From assembly GCF_946885885.1 (NCBI RefSeq), contig NZ_CAMPHN010000034.1, forward strand, positions 1 through 34,032: 34,032 bases of DNA. Direction: 5' to 3'. Positions 1 to 8,733 of this stretch are shown here, one piece after another. Both the position numbers and the translations under genes were made by a program. Each line of letters starts with the position of its first letter. The first letter of the stretch is position 1. The notes beneath the pieces were generated by a model, which saw only the letters and a program-made list of their open reading frames with translations, was not told where the DNA came from and did not search any database. The DNA is from an uncultured Pseudomonas sp. GTDB lineage: Bacteria > Pseudomonadota > Gammaproteobacteria > Pseudomonadales > Pseudomonadaceae.

Positions 1-72
1 TTCGCCTGGCTGGCCATGCAGGGCGTGGTTTGGTGTTGGCTGAATGGAGTCGCGGGCGCGCTGGGTTTCTAG
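1..72 (+). CDS. pgpA: C-terminal end of phosphatidylglycerophosphatase A (partial, probable)
   Basis: Frame 1 is open from the first base to a TAG at 70-72 and encodes a hydrophobic 23-residue tail (starts FAWLAMQGVVW). PgpA removes the phosphate of phosphatidylglycerophosphate at the inner membrane and ends in a membrane helix, which fits. As I recall the P. aeruginosa order, pgpA lies just upstream of the solute-binding-like gene and retropepsin-like gene seen here, so context supports the call. The stop codon TAG lies inside the CTAG that begins the MITE-like element, so the natural C-terminus may have been altered. The tail is too short for certainty: a different membrane protein is possible, and frame 3 is also open to base 81. 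Confidence 0.5.
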   Translation, partial: FAWLAMQGVVWCWLNGVAGALGF

Positions 73-318
73 CAGGCCGTTGAAAAACGTAGGCGAGGCA
101 GGCAAGACAATACCGATGGCGGCCCCGCAAAAACAGGCGAGGAAGCGGACTGGGCTCGCACGCGAGTTTACGTGCTGTAAATGAGCATTACTCGTTTCAC
201 TCGCCCTTCGGGTCGCGCTGAAGCGCGTTAGCCGCAAGCGGCTTTCCGAGCCTGTTTTTAACGCCCCCTCTCTTTTATCAAGAGGGCCAACGCAGGTAGT
301 TTTTCAACAGCCTGCTAG
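69..318. mobile_element. MITE-like element, copy 1 (250 bp, intact terminal inverted repeats)
   Basis: Both ends begin CTAGCAGGC(C/T)GTTGAAAAAC when read inward, giving imperfect terminal inverted repeats of about 25 bp. CTAG at each tip could be a 4-bp target duplication or part of the element. The interior has no convincing reading frame and carries smaller hairpins. An inverted second copy lies at 29359-29606; shared blocks include the TIR, GCGTTAAAAACAGGC, a stretch around CGTAAACTCGCGTGCGA, and GGGGCCGCCATCGG. Small size, TIRs, no transposase and more than one copy indicate a non-autonomous element. The mobilising transposase is unknown. It ends 18 bp before the start of the next gene, so that gene's native upstream region is displaced or supplied by the element. 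Confidence 0.75.
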
Positions 319-335
319 ATGTGCAGAGGTTGGCT

Positions 336-1064
336 ATGGCTAGATGGTGGTTCGCGGCGCTGCTGAGCATGTTCGGTGTGCTCGATGCACAGGCGCAGCA
401 GCCAGCGGCGCAACAGATCCGCTTGGTCAGCGAAGTCTGGGACGAGCACACTCAAGCCGACGGCCAAGGCCTGGGCTGGGACATCATGCGCGAGATATTC
501 GAGCCGGCCGGGGTCGAGCTGATCATCCAAAGCGTGCCCTATACCCGTTCCATTGGTCTGGTGCAGCGCGGCGAAGCCGATGCCTGGGTCGGTTCGTACC
601 GCGACGAAGTCGACGAGGGTGTGTATTACCCGAAGTGGCACTACGACGCCGACAGGATCAGCGCCCTGGGCTTGACGACCCAACAGGTCCCCAGCTTGGC
701 GACCCTGGGTCAGTACCGTCTGGTATGGATGCGCGGTTACGAATATCAGCGCTATTTGCCGAATTTGAACAACTATTGGGAAGTGCAGCGGCGCAATTCG
801 GCGCTCGAGATGCTCAACTACGGGCGCGTGGACTTTTACATCGATGCCCGCACCGAGATCGAGGACCTGCTCGACGAAACCGCCGATAAATCGCGTTACC
901 GGATTACCGATCTGACCCGTTTGCCGGTCTATCTGGGGTTCTCCGACAGCCCGCGCGGCCGCGAGTTGGCGCAGTTGTACGATCGACGTATGGAAACATT
1001 GGTAAAACAGGGCAGTTTGCGTCCGTTATTCGAGCGCTGGCGGCAACCCTACCCCTTCGATTGA
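336..1064 (+). CDS. Periplasmic solute-binding-like protein (SBP_bac_3 type), orphan
   Basis: 242 residues. The ATG at 336 is chosen over the upstream in-frame GTG at 321 because AGAGG (324-328) lies 7 nt before it and the protein then opens with a signal peptide (MARWWFAALLSMFGVLDAQA). The mature part has the pattern of family-3 solute-binding proteins: an early strand IRLVSEVWDEHT, LGWDIMREIFEPAGVEL, QRGEADAWVGSY and a late domain ending LFERWRQPYP. No transporter permease or ATPase is near, so it may sense or bind a ligand without serving an importer. The retropepsin-like gene follows with overlapping or near-overlapping ends, suggesting co-transcription. The ligand cannot be told. The gene starts 18 bp after a MITE-like element. 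Confidence 0.72.
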   Translation: MARWWFAALLSMFGVLDAQAQQPAAQQIRLVSEVWDEHTQADGQGLGWDIMREIFEPAGVELIIQSVPYTRSIGLVQRGEADAWVGSYRDEVDEGVYYPKWHYDADRISALGLTTQQVPSLATLGQYRLVWMRGYEYQRYLPNLNNYWEVQRRNSALEMLNYGRVDFYIDARTEIEDLLDETADKSRYRITDLTRLPVYLGFSDSPRGRELAQLYDRRMETLVKQGSLRPLFERWRQPYPFD

Positions 1065-1075
1065 GGAATGGACGT

Positions 1076-1726
1076 TTGACTCACTGGTTGAAATTAATCT
1101 GCCTCGGCGCGCTTCTCTCGGCCTCGGGCGCGGTTTGCGCGGCCTCCCAGGTATTGGTGGTCGGCCTGTTTCCCGGCGCAGCGGTGCTCAACGTCGACGG
1201 CCAACGCAAGCTGGTGAAGGTCGGGCAGACGGGGCCGGGCGGTGTCGTGGTGGTCAGTGCGGACAACCAGGGCGCGGTATTGCGCGTCGATGGCATGGAA
1301 CGCCGCTATGGTCTCAGTCGCGACTACAGCGAAGGCTTTGCCGAGGCGACTAAGGCGCAGTTGAGTATTGCCAAAGGCTCCGGCGGGCATTACTGGGTGG
1401 CCGGCTCGGTGGATGGCCATCCCGTGCAGTTTCTGGTCGATACCGGCGCCACCTCGATTGCCCTCAACGATGGCCATGCCCGCCGTCTGGGCATCGACTA
1501 TCGGGTGGTCGGTCGGCCGCTGCAGGTCAATACCGCCAGCGGTACGGTGCGCGGCTGGCGGGTCAATCTCAAGAGCGTCAAGGTCGGCACCTTGGAGGTG
1601 CTGGGTGTGGAAGCTGTGGTGCTGGAAGGCGGGTCGCCGACCGAAGCGCTGCTCGGCATGAGCTTTCTCGGCCGGGTCGGCATGCGCGTCGAGCAGGACT
1701 TGCTGGTGCTGGAGTCGAAGCACTAG
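1076..1726 (+). CDS. Retropepsin-like (clan AA) aspartic protease, exported
   Basis: About 216 residues from TTG 1076, preceded by GAGGA at 1063-1067 with 8 nt spacing. An alternative TTG at 1061 adds five residues and overlaps the previous stop. No in-frame ATG opens the gene. The N-terminus is a signal peptide (hydrophobic core LKLICLGALLSASGA, then CAA). The protease motif is VDTGAT, whose Asp is the catalytic residue, followed by a conserved second half with LLGMSFLGRV. A single-lobed domain of this kind works as a dimer. This is the bacterial family of periplasmic or membrane-linked retropepsin-like proteins; the substrate is unknown. The gene follows the solute-binding-like gene directly. 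Confidence 0.75.
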   Translation: MTHWLKLICLGALLSASGAVCAASQVLVVGLFPGAAVLNVDGQRKLVKVGQTGPGGVVVVSADNQGAVLRVDGMERRYGLSRDYSEGFAEATKAQLSIAKGSGGHYWVAGSVDGHPVQFLVDTGATSIALNDGHARRLGIDYRVVGRPLQVNTASGTVRGWRVNLKSVKVGTLEVLGVEAVVLEGGSPTEALLGMSFLGRVGMRVEQDLLVLESKH

Positions 1727-1736
1727 AAGCAGCGGC

Positions 1737-1770
1737 AAGTCATAAGCCTCAAGCCTCAAGCCTCAAGCGA
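1737..1770. repeat. Short tandem repeat (7-bp unit)
   Basis: Three consecutive CTCAAGC units lie between the protease gene and ribA, preceded by a near-match (CATAAGC). Such heptamer runs are common in Pseudomonas intergenic DNA. No function is apparent. Confidence 0.6.
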
Positions 1771-1819
1771 AAAGCCGAGGCCCTTGCAGCTTTCCGATCC
1801 TTATCATCGGTAATTCAGG

Positions 1820-1850
1820 CTGACCCGCCGGCGAGGCCTGCTGTTACAAT
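1820..1850 (+). promoter_or_regulatory. Probable sigma-70 promoter of ribA
   Basis: An extended -10 element TGTTACAAT occupies 1842-1850. A weak -35 (CTGACC, 1820-1825) lies 19 bp upstream. The expected start near 1857 gives a leader of about 35 nt to the GTG at 1891. No FMN riboswitch pattern was seen. Confidence 0.45.
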
Positions 1851-1890
1851 GCCGTCCTCGCGATTTCCGCCTTTTTATTAGGAGCATCCG

Positions 1891-2511
1891 GTGCCTGTCG
1901 TGTTCGTCGCCGCCTCCCAGCTGCCTACGCCTTTCGGCGTGTTCACCATGCATGGCTTTCTCGAAACGGCCTCGGGTAAGGAACACGTCGCCTTGACCTA
2001 TGGCGATGTAGCCGACGGCGCGCCCGTGCTGGGGCGTTTGCATTCCGAATGCCTGACCGGCGATGCCTTGTTCAGCCTGCGCTGCGACTGCGGCTTTCAG
2101 CTCGAGGCGGCGTTGCGTGCGATAGCCGCCGAAGGCCGCGGCGTGTTGCTGTATCTGCGCCAGGAAGGCCGCGGCATCGGCCTGCTGAACAAGATCCGCG
2201 CCTACGAATTGCAAGACGGCGGCGCCGATACCGTGGAGGCCAACGAGCGCTTGGGCTTCGGCGCCGATCAGCGCGACTATGCGATCTGCCTGCCGATGCT
2301 CGAACATTTGGGTATCAAGGAACTCAAGCTGATGACCAACAACCCGCGCAAGGTCAAAGCCTTGGGCGATATGGGCATCAATGTCGCCGCCCGCGTGCCG
2401 CTGCAGATCGTGCATAACCCGCATAACAAGAAGTACCTCGCGACCAAGGCCGGCAAGCTCGGCCATATGCTCGGCAGCCTGCATCAGGGCGAGGTCGAGG
2501 AAAGCCTGTGA
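1891..2511 (+). CDS. ribA: GTP cyclohydrolase II
   Basis: 206 residues, full length. It converts GTP to 2,5-diamino-6-ribosylamino-4(3H)-pyrimidinone 5'-phosphate, formate and pyrophosphate, the first step of riboflavin synthesis, in the cytoplasm. Visible landmarks are [10 protein letters not shown] and RCDCG, whose Cys54, Cys65 and Cys67 are the zinc ligands, the loop [10 protein letters not shown], and NNPRKV near the C-terminus. The start is GTG 1891 with AGGAG at 1880-1884. The next gene overlaps by 4 bases (GTGA at 2508-2511), so ribA probably heads a three-gene operon. It lacks a RibB domain, so it is monofunctional. Confidence 0.96.
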   Translation: MPVVFVAASQLPTPFGVFTMHGFLETASGKEHVALTYGDVADGAPVLGRLHSECLTGDALFSLRCDCGFQLEAALRAIAAEGRGVLLYLRQEGRGIGLLNKIRAYELQDGGADTVEANERLGFGADQRDYAICLPMLEHLGIKELKLMTNNPRKVKALGDMGINVAARVPLQIVHNPHNKKYLATKAGKLGHMLGSLHQGEVEESL

Positions 2512-2924
2512 CCCGCAGCGAAGTGCGCCAACGCTTGGCCTGGGCCTGGTGGCGGCAATTGGCGTACACCCTGGCGCCGCTGCTGGCATTCAACCTGCTG
2601 TTCGGTGCTGGTCAGCAAGTCGGTGTGTTGACCATGCCCCTGTTTATTGCCGGGCTGGCCTCGATGTTCGTCAGCCTGCCGCTGTTCAGCGCCTACAAGC
2701 GCGCACTGGTGGCGACCGAAAAGGCTCTCGACACGGAAGAAGAACCGGCCGCCTGGCTGGAATTGGCGCGCTGTCGCCGTCTGGCGTTTCTCGGCGCCGG
2801 TCTACCCGCTTGGATCGCCGCGATCGCGGTATTCGCTGGCCTGGAAGCCATTCCCCTGGTGTTGCTGGCGCTATCGAGCGTGGTGTTGCTGTACCTCTAT
2901 CGCATTCCCCGCCAGCTCGGCTGA
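2508..2924 (+). CDS. Small inner-membrane protein of unknown function
   Basis: 138 residues starting at GTG 2508, overlapping the ribA stop by 4 bases, with GAGGAAAG as ribosome site inside ribA. It has about four predicted membrane segments: residues roughly 19-35, 40-60, 88-107 and 112-131, with a short charged loop ([11 protein letters not shown]) between the pairs. I recognise no domain. The same position between ribA and the cobalamin-binding protein is occupied by a similar hypothetical gene in P. aeruginosa as I recall. A helper role for the neighbouring B12 protein is speculative. Confidence 0.8.
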   Translation: MTRSEVRQRLAWAWWRQLAYTLAPLLAFNLLFGAGQQVGVLTMPLFIAGLASMFVSLPLFSAYKRALVATEKALDTEEEPAAWLELARCRRLAFLGAGLPAWIAAIAVFAGLEAIPLVLLALSSVVLLYLYRIPRQLG

Positions 2925-3718
2925 TGCGCCTGCTCGTCTGCCTGCTTGGGTTGCTGGCATGGCCGCTAGCGGCGGCCGAGCGAGTGGTCAGCCTGGCGCC
3001 GTCCTTAAGTGAAATCGTTATGGAGCTGGGCGCCGTCGACGTACTGGTCGGGGTGCTCGACGGCGGCGAACGTCCGCCGGCCCTGGCCCATCTGCCTTCG
3101 GTTGGCCGTTACGGTCAGCTCGAACTGGAAAGCTTGCTGCAACTGCAACCCGACTTGATCCTGCTCTGGCCGGACAGCATTAGCCGCGCTCAGCGCGAGC
3201 AGCTGCAGCGCCTCGGCATTCCCCTGGCGATTGCCGAACCCCGGAACCTGGCGAACCTGGCCGAACAATTCAGCGAGATCGGCGCCCGTATCGGTCGCGC
3301 CGAACAGGGCCGGCGTCTGAACCATGACTTCAATACGCGCCTGGCCGGATTGCGCATGCGCTATCGGCGCGAGCGACCGTTGCGGGTGTTTTATCAGGTC
3401 TGGGACAAGCCGCTGTACACCATCGGCGGCCGGCAGATCATCAGCGATGCGTTGGAGGTCTGCGGCGGCGAAAACGTTTTCGCCGACCTCGAACTGCCGT
3501 CGCCGCAGGTCAGCGTGGAAGCGGTGCTGCAGCGCGACCCCGAAGTGATACTCGCCGGTAGCGCTGCGCAGCTCGAAGCCTGGCGCCGCTGGCCGCAGCT
3601 CAGCGCGGTAACCCGAAAGCAACTCTGGCAGGTGCCGGACAAAGGACTGGAACGGCCGAGCTTCCAGATGCTCGCGGCTACCGAGCGGCTGTGTGAGCAG
3701 TTGGCCGAGGCGCAGTGA
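2924..3718 (+). CDS. Periplasmic cobalamin-binding protein, BtuF-like
   Basis: 264 residues. The ATG at 2924 shares a base with the preceding stop (TGATG), so translation is coupled. A signal peptide ([18 protein letters not shown]) precedes ERVVSLAPSLSEIVMELGA, the typical opening of the BtuF/FecB/FhuD class III binding-protein fold. Further marks are VGRYGQLELESLLQLQPDLIL and the late RPSFQMLAATERLC. BtuF carries cobalamin from BtuB to BtuCD; no btuCD is in the window. The open frame extends far upstream but the extension is only ribA and membrane-gene DNA in another frame. The convergent btuB 530 bp away supports a B12 role over haem or siderophore. Confidence 0.82.
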   Translation: MRLLVCLLGLLAWPLAAAERVVSLAPSLSEIVMELGAVDVLVGVLDGGERPPALAHLPSVGRYGQLELESLLQLQPDLILLWPDSISRAQREQLQRLGIPLAIAEPRNLANLAEQFSEIGARIGRAEQGRRLNHDFNTRLAGLRMRYRRERPLRVFYQVWDKPLYTIGGRQIISDALEVCGGENVFADLELPSPQVSVEAVLQRDPEVILAGSAAQLEAWRRWPQLSAVTRKQLWQVPDKGLERPSFQMLAATERLCEQLAEAQ

Positions 3719-4250
3719 TGCAGGTTGATCCTCAGCGCCAACCTATATCAGCGAGCCGTAGCTGAAATTCGGGAGCCAACTGGCAGGCGATAGAAATTTC
3801 CCGGATTGCATCCAGGCTACAAAGGCTTGGCGGGTTGCACCCGCCCTACGAGTTCGCTGGGGCACCGGTAGGTTGGGCTGAGCTCCGCGAAGCCCAACAC
3901 AGCGATAGTGGTGATCCCCGTTGGGCTTCGCAGGCTCAGCACCAACCTACGTGGGCGTCGTAGCCTGGATGAAATCCGGGGAGCCAATCGGCAAGCGATA
4001 GATCTCCCCGGATTGCATCCGGGCTACGTTTTTATACGACCGAGCATTGCGCGGTCCCGCTTAGTTGGGTAGGTCGGGTTAGCGGCGACTATCGCGGTTT
4101 GAGCAGCGACATCGCCGCCGGCCGCCGCGTAACCCGACAAGGCCGCTATGCGGTGTTGCTGCCCGGATCTTGAATCATAAGTGCCCCCGGAAGAATCCAG
4201 GCTACGGGCGAGGCGGGACTTGAGGGCTTGCACCGGGTTGTTTGTGTCGT
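3719..4250. repeat. Gene-free spacer packed with interspersed repeats
   Basis: No gene is supported here. Two imperfect direct copies of a roughly 50-bp unit (about 3771-3821 and 3978-4026) share GGGAGCCAA, GCGATAGA and CCCGGATTGCATCC(A/G)GGCTAC. Between them, 3868-3951 is a large inverted repeat with arms GTAGGTTGGGCTGAGC and its near complement. A GGGTTGCACCCGCCCTACG unit at about 3833 recurs at 20822-20843. These are dispersed Pseudomonas intergenic repeats. The convergent genes on either side may use the hairpins for termination. Confidence 0.7.
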
Positions 4251-6158
4251 TTAGAAGTGATAACCGACGCTGAGCTGCACATCCTCTTCCGGAGCGGGGT
4301 AAAGACCTTTACCGCCTGGTAGCCAGTTGGCGTAGGAAGCGTAAGTATCGTAGCGCTTGCCGGTCAGGTTATTTACCCGCAGCTTGCCGACGAAACCTTG
4401 CTGCTCGTAAGTCAGCCCCAGGTTGTACAACGTGTAGCCACCCTCGCGGGGGAGGGCGTGGCCATCGTCGCCGGCCAAGTAGCGAGGCCCTGTGTAATTG
4501 GCTTCGACATAGCCCGCCAAGCCTTCGAGCAATTGGTAGCTCAGGGTCAGCCCGGCGGTGTGACGGGCGACCCAGGGTACGTCGTTGTTCTTGAAAGCGC
4601 CGTCGCGGTAGTGGGCATCGGTGAAGCTGTATTGACCGCTCAGGTTCAGACGCTCGGTCAGTTGGCGTTGACCTTCGAGCAACAGACCGTCGCGACGAGT
4701 TTTGTCGAGATTAATGGTGACGAAGTTCAGCGGATCGAACAGCAGCTCGTCTTCCAGATCAAGGCGGTAGAGGCTGAGTTGATAGCGTTGCAGGCTGTCC
4801 TGCCATTCGACACCGCTTTCCCAGGAGACCCCTGTTTGCGGTTTGAGGAAGTCGACCCCCGGTAAGGTGAACGCGTTGTCCTCCACGTTGGCAAAGCGCA
4901 ACACCTCTTCACGCTTGAGGAACAAACGGAGATGTGTGGCCGCCTGCCAGCTCAGGCCGATGCTGCTGCTGTCTTCACGGTCGGTATGGGTGTCCCCGCC
5001 ACCTTTGATGCGATCTTCAGCCTCGCTGGTTCGGTAGCCCAGGGTAAGGGTCAGATTTTGATACAGGGGCTGGCTCAGCTGTGTATACCAATCGCGCAGT
5101 GTCTGCCGGGAAAGGGTATCGCCAAAGATGGAGCTGAGTTCGTAGTCGCTGGTGATATGGTCGTGCCCCAGCAGCCATTCGCCACGGCCGAACGGGCTCT
5201 GCCAGTGGGCGGTGAGGCGCGGACTCAGGCTCTCCACCCGGGTGCCTTGGATAAAGGGGGAGGCGAACAGCGCGCCCACTCCGTCGCTATCGCGATGGCT
5301 GTAGTCGACGTCGGCGGTCCAGTGCTCGCTCAGGCTTTGCTGGAGGGCCAGGCGATGTACCTGGGTCTTGCTGTCATTGAAGTCTTGTGGCGAACCGGCG
5401 GCTTTGCGGTCGGCGCGCCGCTGGGCTACCGTCAGGCGACCCGGATAGCGCAACTCATCATCGACGGTCTGGTATTCGTACAGCAACCAGCCGTTGTCAT
5501 GGTCGTAGCGCAGGCGGCTGAACAGGTTGCTGTAGCTGACGTTGTTATTATCGCGATAGCCGTCTGAATGGCGTGCCTCGCCGCTGCCAAAGAGCGAAAA
5601 ACCTCCCTCCAGGACCTGGTTGAAATGCCCGCGATAGGCCTCCAGGTCATGGCTGCCGCGACTGGTCTCGACATATCGTTCATTTTCGCTGGGGCGGCGG
5701 GTGATGATATTAACGACCCCGCCTACCGCCTGATCGCCATAGAGCACGGTGCCGGCGCCGCGAATGATTTCGATACGTTCGATATTGCTCAGCGGCACGC
5801 TGTTGAGGTTGGCCGCTTCCTGGCTCGGATTGTTCAGCCGGCGTCCATCCACCAGCACCAGGGTATTGTTCGCCGCATTGGCGCCGAAGCCGCGCAGGCT
5901 CAGGGCCACACGATTGCCATCGCCAAGGGTGTCATGGAGTTGCAGGCCGGCCTGGGTGCGCAGTACGTCCACCAGGCTGCTGGCGGCGCTGGCTTCGATC
6001 TGTTGGCGGTCGATTACCCCAACGCTGGCCGGTGCCGGGGTTTGCAGCGGCGTGCCACGGCTAATAATCAGTGGTTGGGCCTGATAGGGCTCCATGGGTT
6101 GGGCGTGCGCGGCGATGGGCACCAGCGCAACGGCCAAGACAATAGGGGAAAGCTTCAT
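4251..6158 (-). CDS. btuB: TonB-dependent outer-membrane cobalamin receptor, BtuB-like
   Basis: 635 residues from ATG 6158, which is preceded by GAGGA (6166-6170) and opens a signal peptide (MKLSPIVLAVALVPIAAHAQ). The plug domain follows (VGVIDRQQIEA, LRGFGANAANNTLVLVDGRR, IERIEIIRGAGTVLYGDQA, VGGVVNIITRRP), then a 22-strand barrel ending in the terminal Phe motif SVGYHF. It imports cobalamin using TonB energy. The substrate call rests mainly on the cobalamin riboswitch in its leader and the nearby BtuF-like gene. An in-frame upstream start at 6206 would put coding sequence through the leader hairpin and is rejected. Base composition is less GC-rich than dxs beside it. Confidence 0.88.
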   Translation of the reverse strand: MKLSPIVLAVALVPIAAHAQPMEPYQAQPLIISRGTPLQTPAPASVGVIDRQQIEASAASSLVDVLRTQAGLQLHDTLGDGNRVALSLRGFGANAANNTLVLVDGRRLNNPSQEAANLNSVPLSNIERIEIIRGAGTVLYGDQAVGGVVNIITRRPSENERYVETSRGSHDLEAYRGHFNQVLEGGFSLFGSGEARHSDGYRDNNNVSYSNLFSRLRYDHDNGWLLYEYQTVDDELRYPGRLTVAQRRADRKAAGSPQDFNDSKTQVHRLALQQSLSEHWTADVDYSHRDSDGVGALFASPFIQGTRVESLSPRLTAHWQSPFGRGEWLLGHDHITSDYELSSIFGDTLSRQTLRDWYTQLSQPLYQNLTLTLGYRTSEAEDRIKGGGDTHTDREDSSSIGLSWQAATHLRLFLKREEVLRFANVEDNAFTLPGVDFLKPQTGVSWESGVEWQDSLQRYQLSLYRLDLEDELLFDPLNFVTINLDKTRRDGLLLEGQRQLTERLNLSGQYSFTDAHYRDGAFKNNDVPWVARHTAGLTLSYQLLEGLAGYVEANYTGPRYLAGDDGHALPREGGYTLYNLGLTYEQQGFVGKLRVNNLTGKRYDTYASYANWLPGGKGLYPAPEEDVQLSVGYHF

Positions 6159-6166
6159 CGATAAAT

Positions 6167-6193
6167 CCTCAAAAGACAGAAAAACTTTTGAGG
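6167..6193 (-). promoter_or_regulatory. Ribosome-site-sequestering hairpin of the btuB leader
   Basis: Perfect 9-bp arms CTTTTGAGG/CCTCAAAAG (6185-6193 and 6167-6175) with a 9-nt loop. In the mRNA the 3' arm contains the GAGGA ribosome site of btuB, 7 nt before its ATG, so the folded form should block translation. Upstream, 6246-6253 (GGAGGGCA in the mRNA) can pair perfectly with 6192-6199 (TGCCCTCC), which overlaps the 5' arm by two bases. This could serve as the competing structure coupled to the riboswitch. The pairing is read directly; the mechanism is inferred. Confidence 0.7.
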
Positions 6194-6277
6194 AGGGCAG
6201 GGACAAGCACCGGGCAAGGAGGCGTTAGCCAGCGCTTGACGGTGATGCCCTCCGCAACACCAGTCGGTCAGCGTGTA

Positions 6278-6468
6278 CCGAGGCAGGTCTCCGGGCTGCC
6301 GACGGTCTTTCCCACCTTCCCGGGCGTGCCCAGTGGTCTTCGAGAAAGATTGCGCTTGCGCGCTGTCGGTTACCGTTGCGGGGGCAGCGCAGGCTTTGCG
6401 GCTGTCGAATCGACGGCGACTACCTGCTTCCCTTTTCACGCTTCGCCTTGCGGCTTCAGCGACCTCGG
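6278..6468 (-). ncRNA. Cobalamin riboswitch
   Basis: On the minus strand the diagnostic elements occur in order: GTGAAAAGGGAAGCAGGT, GCTGCCCCCGCAACGGTAA, GACCACTGGGCACGCC, GGTGGGAAAG, and the B12 box AGCCCGGAGACCTGCC. The outer stem is CCGAGG (6463-6468) with CCTCGG (6278-6283), fixing an aptamer of about 191 nt. It lies between the dxs stop and btuB, with about 120 nt of expression platform. Adenosylcobalamin binding is expected to reduce btuB expression. Confidence 0.95.
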
Positions 6469-6471
6469 ACA

Positions 6472-6502
6472 AATAAAACGTCGCGCACCTTAAGCCGGTG
6501 CG
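6472..6502 (-). terminator. Possible terminator of dxs
   Basis: Immediately after the dxs stop, the minus strand carries a stem CGCACC/GGTGCG (6484-6489 with 6497-6502) followed by GACGTTTTATTT. The T tract is interrupted, so termination may be partial. If it works, the riboswitch needs its own promoter, which I could not place; if not, btuB is read through from dxs. Confidence 0.4.
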
Positions 6503-6506
6503 GCGG

Positions 6507-8444
6507 CTAAAGCAATGTGCTCTGACGGCTGACCGGCAGCTCGTCGTCGCTCGCCAGTCCGGCGAGGCGTTCGCGCACGGCCGCTTCGATGCCGGCTTCG
6601 TCGAGACCACATTCGGCGAGCATCTGCGCCGGTTTGGCGTGTTCGACGTAATAGTCCGGCAGGCCGAGGTGAAGGATCGGCTTGAGGATCTGTTCGCGGG
6701 CGAGGAATTCGCCGACGGCGCTGCCGGCACCGCCCATGATGCTGTTTTCCTCGATGGTCACCAGCAGGTCGTGCTCGGCGGCCAGCTCGCGGACCAGGGC
6801 TTCGTCGAGGGGTTTGACGAAACGCATGTCTACCACGGTGGCGTCCAGGGTCTGGCCGACCCTCAAGGCTTCGCGCAACTGCACGCCGAATACCAGCAGC
6901 GCGACGCGGCGGCCTTGGCGGCGGATCACGCCTTTGCCGATTTCCAGCGGTTTCAATTCCGCTTCTATTTGCGCATTCGGGCCGCTGCCTCGTGGGTAGC
7001 GCACCGCCGCGGGGCCGTCGAACAGGTGGCCGGTGGTGAGCATGCGGCGCAGTTCGTTCTCGTCGCTTGGGGTCATCACCAGCATGCCGGGGATGCAACG
7101 CAGGTAGGAAAGGTCGAAGCTGCCCGCGTGGGTCGGGCCGTCTTCGCCGACCAGGCCGGCGCGGTCGATGGCGAACAGCACATCGAGATGCTGCACCGCG
7201 ACGTCATGAATCAGTTGGTCGTAGGCGCGCTGGAGGAAGGTCGAGTAGATCGCCACCACCGGTTTTACCCCGTCGCAGGCCATGCCGGCCGCCAGGGTCA
7301 CCGCATGTTGTTCGGCGATCGCCACGTCGAAATAACGTTCCGGGTAGCGCTCGCTGAACGCCACCAGGTCCGAGCCCTCCTTCATCGCCGGGGTGATGCC
7401 GACCAGGCGCGGGTCGGCCGCGGCCATGTCGCACAGCCATTGGCCGAAGACGCTGGAGTACTTGGGGCCGCTGATTTGCGGCTGCACCGCCACGGGCGAC
7501 TTGATCGGATCGAGTTTGGTGATCGCGTGGTAGCCGATCGGGTCGACTTCGGCGGGGGCGAAACCCTTGCCTTTTTTGGTGACCACGTGGAGAAACTGCG
7601 GGCCGTCGAGGTCGCGCATGTTGCGCAGGGTGGCGAGCAGGGTCGGCAGGTCATGACCGTCGATCGGGCCGATATAGTTCCAGCCCAGTTCCTCGAACAG
7701 GGTGCCGGGGACCAGCATGCCCTTGGCGTGCTCTTCGGTCTTGCGGGCGATTTCCCAGGCGCCGGGCAGGCGCGACAGCACCTTCTTGCTGCCCTCGCGC
7801 ATGCTCGCGTAAGTGCGGCTGGATAGGATCTTGGCCAGGTAGTTGGACAGGCCGCCGACGTTCTTGGAGATCGACATGTCGTTGTCGTTGAGGATCACCA
7901 GCATATTGGCGTTGATGTCCGAGGCGTGGTTGAGCGCCTCGAAAGCCATGCCGGCGGTCAGTGCACCGTCGCCGATCACCGCCACCGCCTTGCGCTTGCT
8001 GCCCTGCAAACGGGCGGCACAGGCCATGCCCAGGGCCGCGCTGATGCTGGTGCTGGAATGACCGACGCCGAAGGTGTCGTATTCGCTCTCGCCGCGGCGG
8101 GGGAAGGCGGCGATGCCGTCCTTCTGGCGCAGGCTGCCCATTTTCTCGCGGCGGCCGGTGAGGATCTTGTGTGGATAGGCCTGATGGCCGACATCCCACA
8201 CCAAGCGGTCGTCCGGGGTATCCAACACATAGTGCAGGGCCACGGTCAGCTCGATCACGCCAAGGCCGGCACCGAAGTGCCCGCCGGTCTGCCCGACCGT
8301 GTACAGCAGGTACTGGCGCAGTTCGTCGGCCAGGGTTTCCAGCTCGGCCTCGCCCAGGCGGCGCAACTCGTCCGGCGTGTTGGCGCGGTCGAGCAGTGGC
8401 GTCAGCGGGCGTTCGCGGGGAATCTCGTGAAAGGTCGTCGGCAT
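6507..8444 (-). CDS. dxs: 1-deoxy-D-xylulose-5-phosphate synthase
   Basis: 645 residues, full length. This thiamine-diphosphate enzyme condenses pyruvate and glyceraldehyde 3-phosphate to DXP, the entry to the MEP isoprenoid pathway and a precursor for thiamine and pyridoxal. The ThDP site is GDGALTAG (GDG at residues 158-160) running to the Asn-containing [23 protein letters not shown] holds the catalytic Glu of the transketolase pyrimidine-binding domain, and [15 protein letters not shown] marks the C-terminal domain. In P. aeruginosa and many gammaproteobacteria, xseB and ispA lie immediately upstream. Here the upstream neighbour is instead the divergent yciH, so dxs is transcribed alone or with btuB. 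Confidence 0.97.
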   Translation of the reverse strand: MPTTFHEIPRERPLTPLLDRANTPDELRRLGEAELETLADELRQYLLYTVGQTGGHFGAGLGVIELTVALHYVLDTPDDRLVWDVGHQAYPHKILTGRREKMGSLRQKDGIAAFPRRGESEYDTFGVGHSSTSISAALGMACAARLQGSKRKAVAVIGDGALTAGMAFEALNHASDINANMLVILNDNDMSISKNVGGLSNYLAKILSSRTYASMREGSKKVLSRLPGAWEIARKTEEHAKGMLVPGTLFEELGWNYIGPIDGHDLPTLLATLRNMRDLDGPQFLHVVTKKGKGFAPAEVDPIGYHAITKLDPIKSPVAVQPQISGPKYSSVFGQWLCDMAAADPRLVGITPAMKEGSDLVAFSERYPERYFDVAIAEQHAVTLAAGMACDGVKPVVAIYSTFLQRAYDQLIHDVAVQHLDVLFAIDRAGLVGEDGPTHAGSFDLSYLRCIPGMLVMTPSDENELRRMLTTGHLFDGPAAVRYPRGSGPNAQIEAELKPLEIGKGVIRRQGRRVALLVFGVQLREALRVGQTLDATVVDMRFVKPLDEALVRELAAEHDLLVTIEENSIMGGAGSAVGEFLAREQILKPILHLGLPDYYVEHAKPAQMLAECGLDEAGIEAAVRERLAGLASDDELPVSRQSTLL

Positions 8445-8589
8445 CAGGCTGATCGTTATAGGTGCAAAAGATGCCGCAGTTTACCTGAAAGCCGTCGCAA
8501 GCTTTAAGCCATAAGTCCGTCTACCGGCGTAGCGCCGACTCGTCGGCGAAAAAGCTCGGCAAATCGGCGACTAATGGCGCAATTTACCC

Positions 8590-8618
8590 TTAGCATCCGC
8601 GCACTTTGCCGTTACACT
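8590..8618 (+). promoter_or_regulatory. Probable sigma-70 promoter of yciH
   Basis: TTAGCA (8590-8595), a 17-bp spacer and TACACT (8613-8618) match the -35/-10 pattern. The gene starts at 8734, leaving a leader of about 110 nt. The 8445-8733 divergent spacer holds no other clear signal. Confidence 0.4.
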
Positions 8619-8733
8619 GCGCGGCCTTCAAACCCGCGCCCCTGTGTGCGGGTGCGCTGCCCCTGCCAGAGTGGGGCTCCGCGGTCGATTCGCGTCGGCC
8701 AGTCGCTATCCTGACCCCTTCGAGGACAAACCG

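Noticed and set aside
2381..2923. N-terminal extension of the cobalamin-binding protein to 445 residues
   Set aside because: The extra part is ribA and membrane-gene DNA in another frame; a coupled ATG with signal peptide begins at 2924.
6159..6206. Upstream start of btuB giving a 651-residue protein
   Set aside because: It would place coding sequence across the sequestering hairpin and before a normal signal peptide start.
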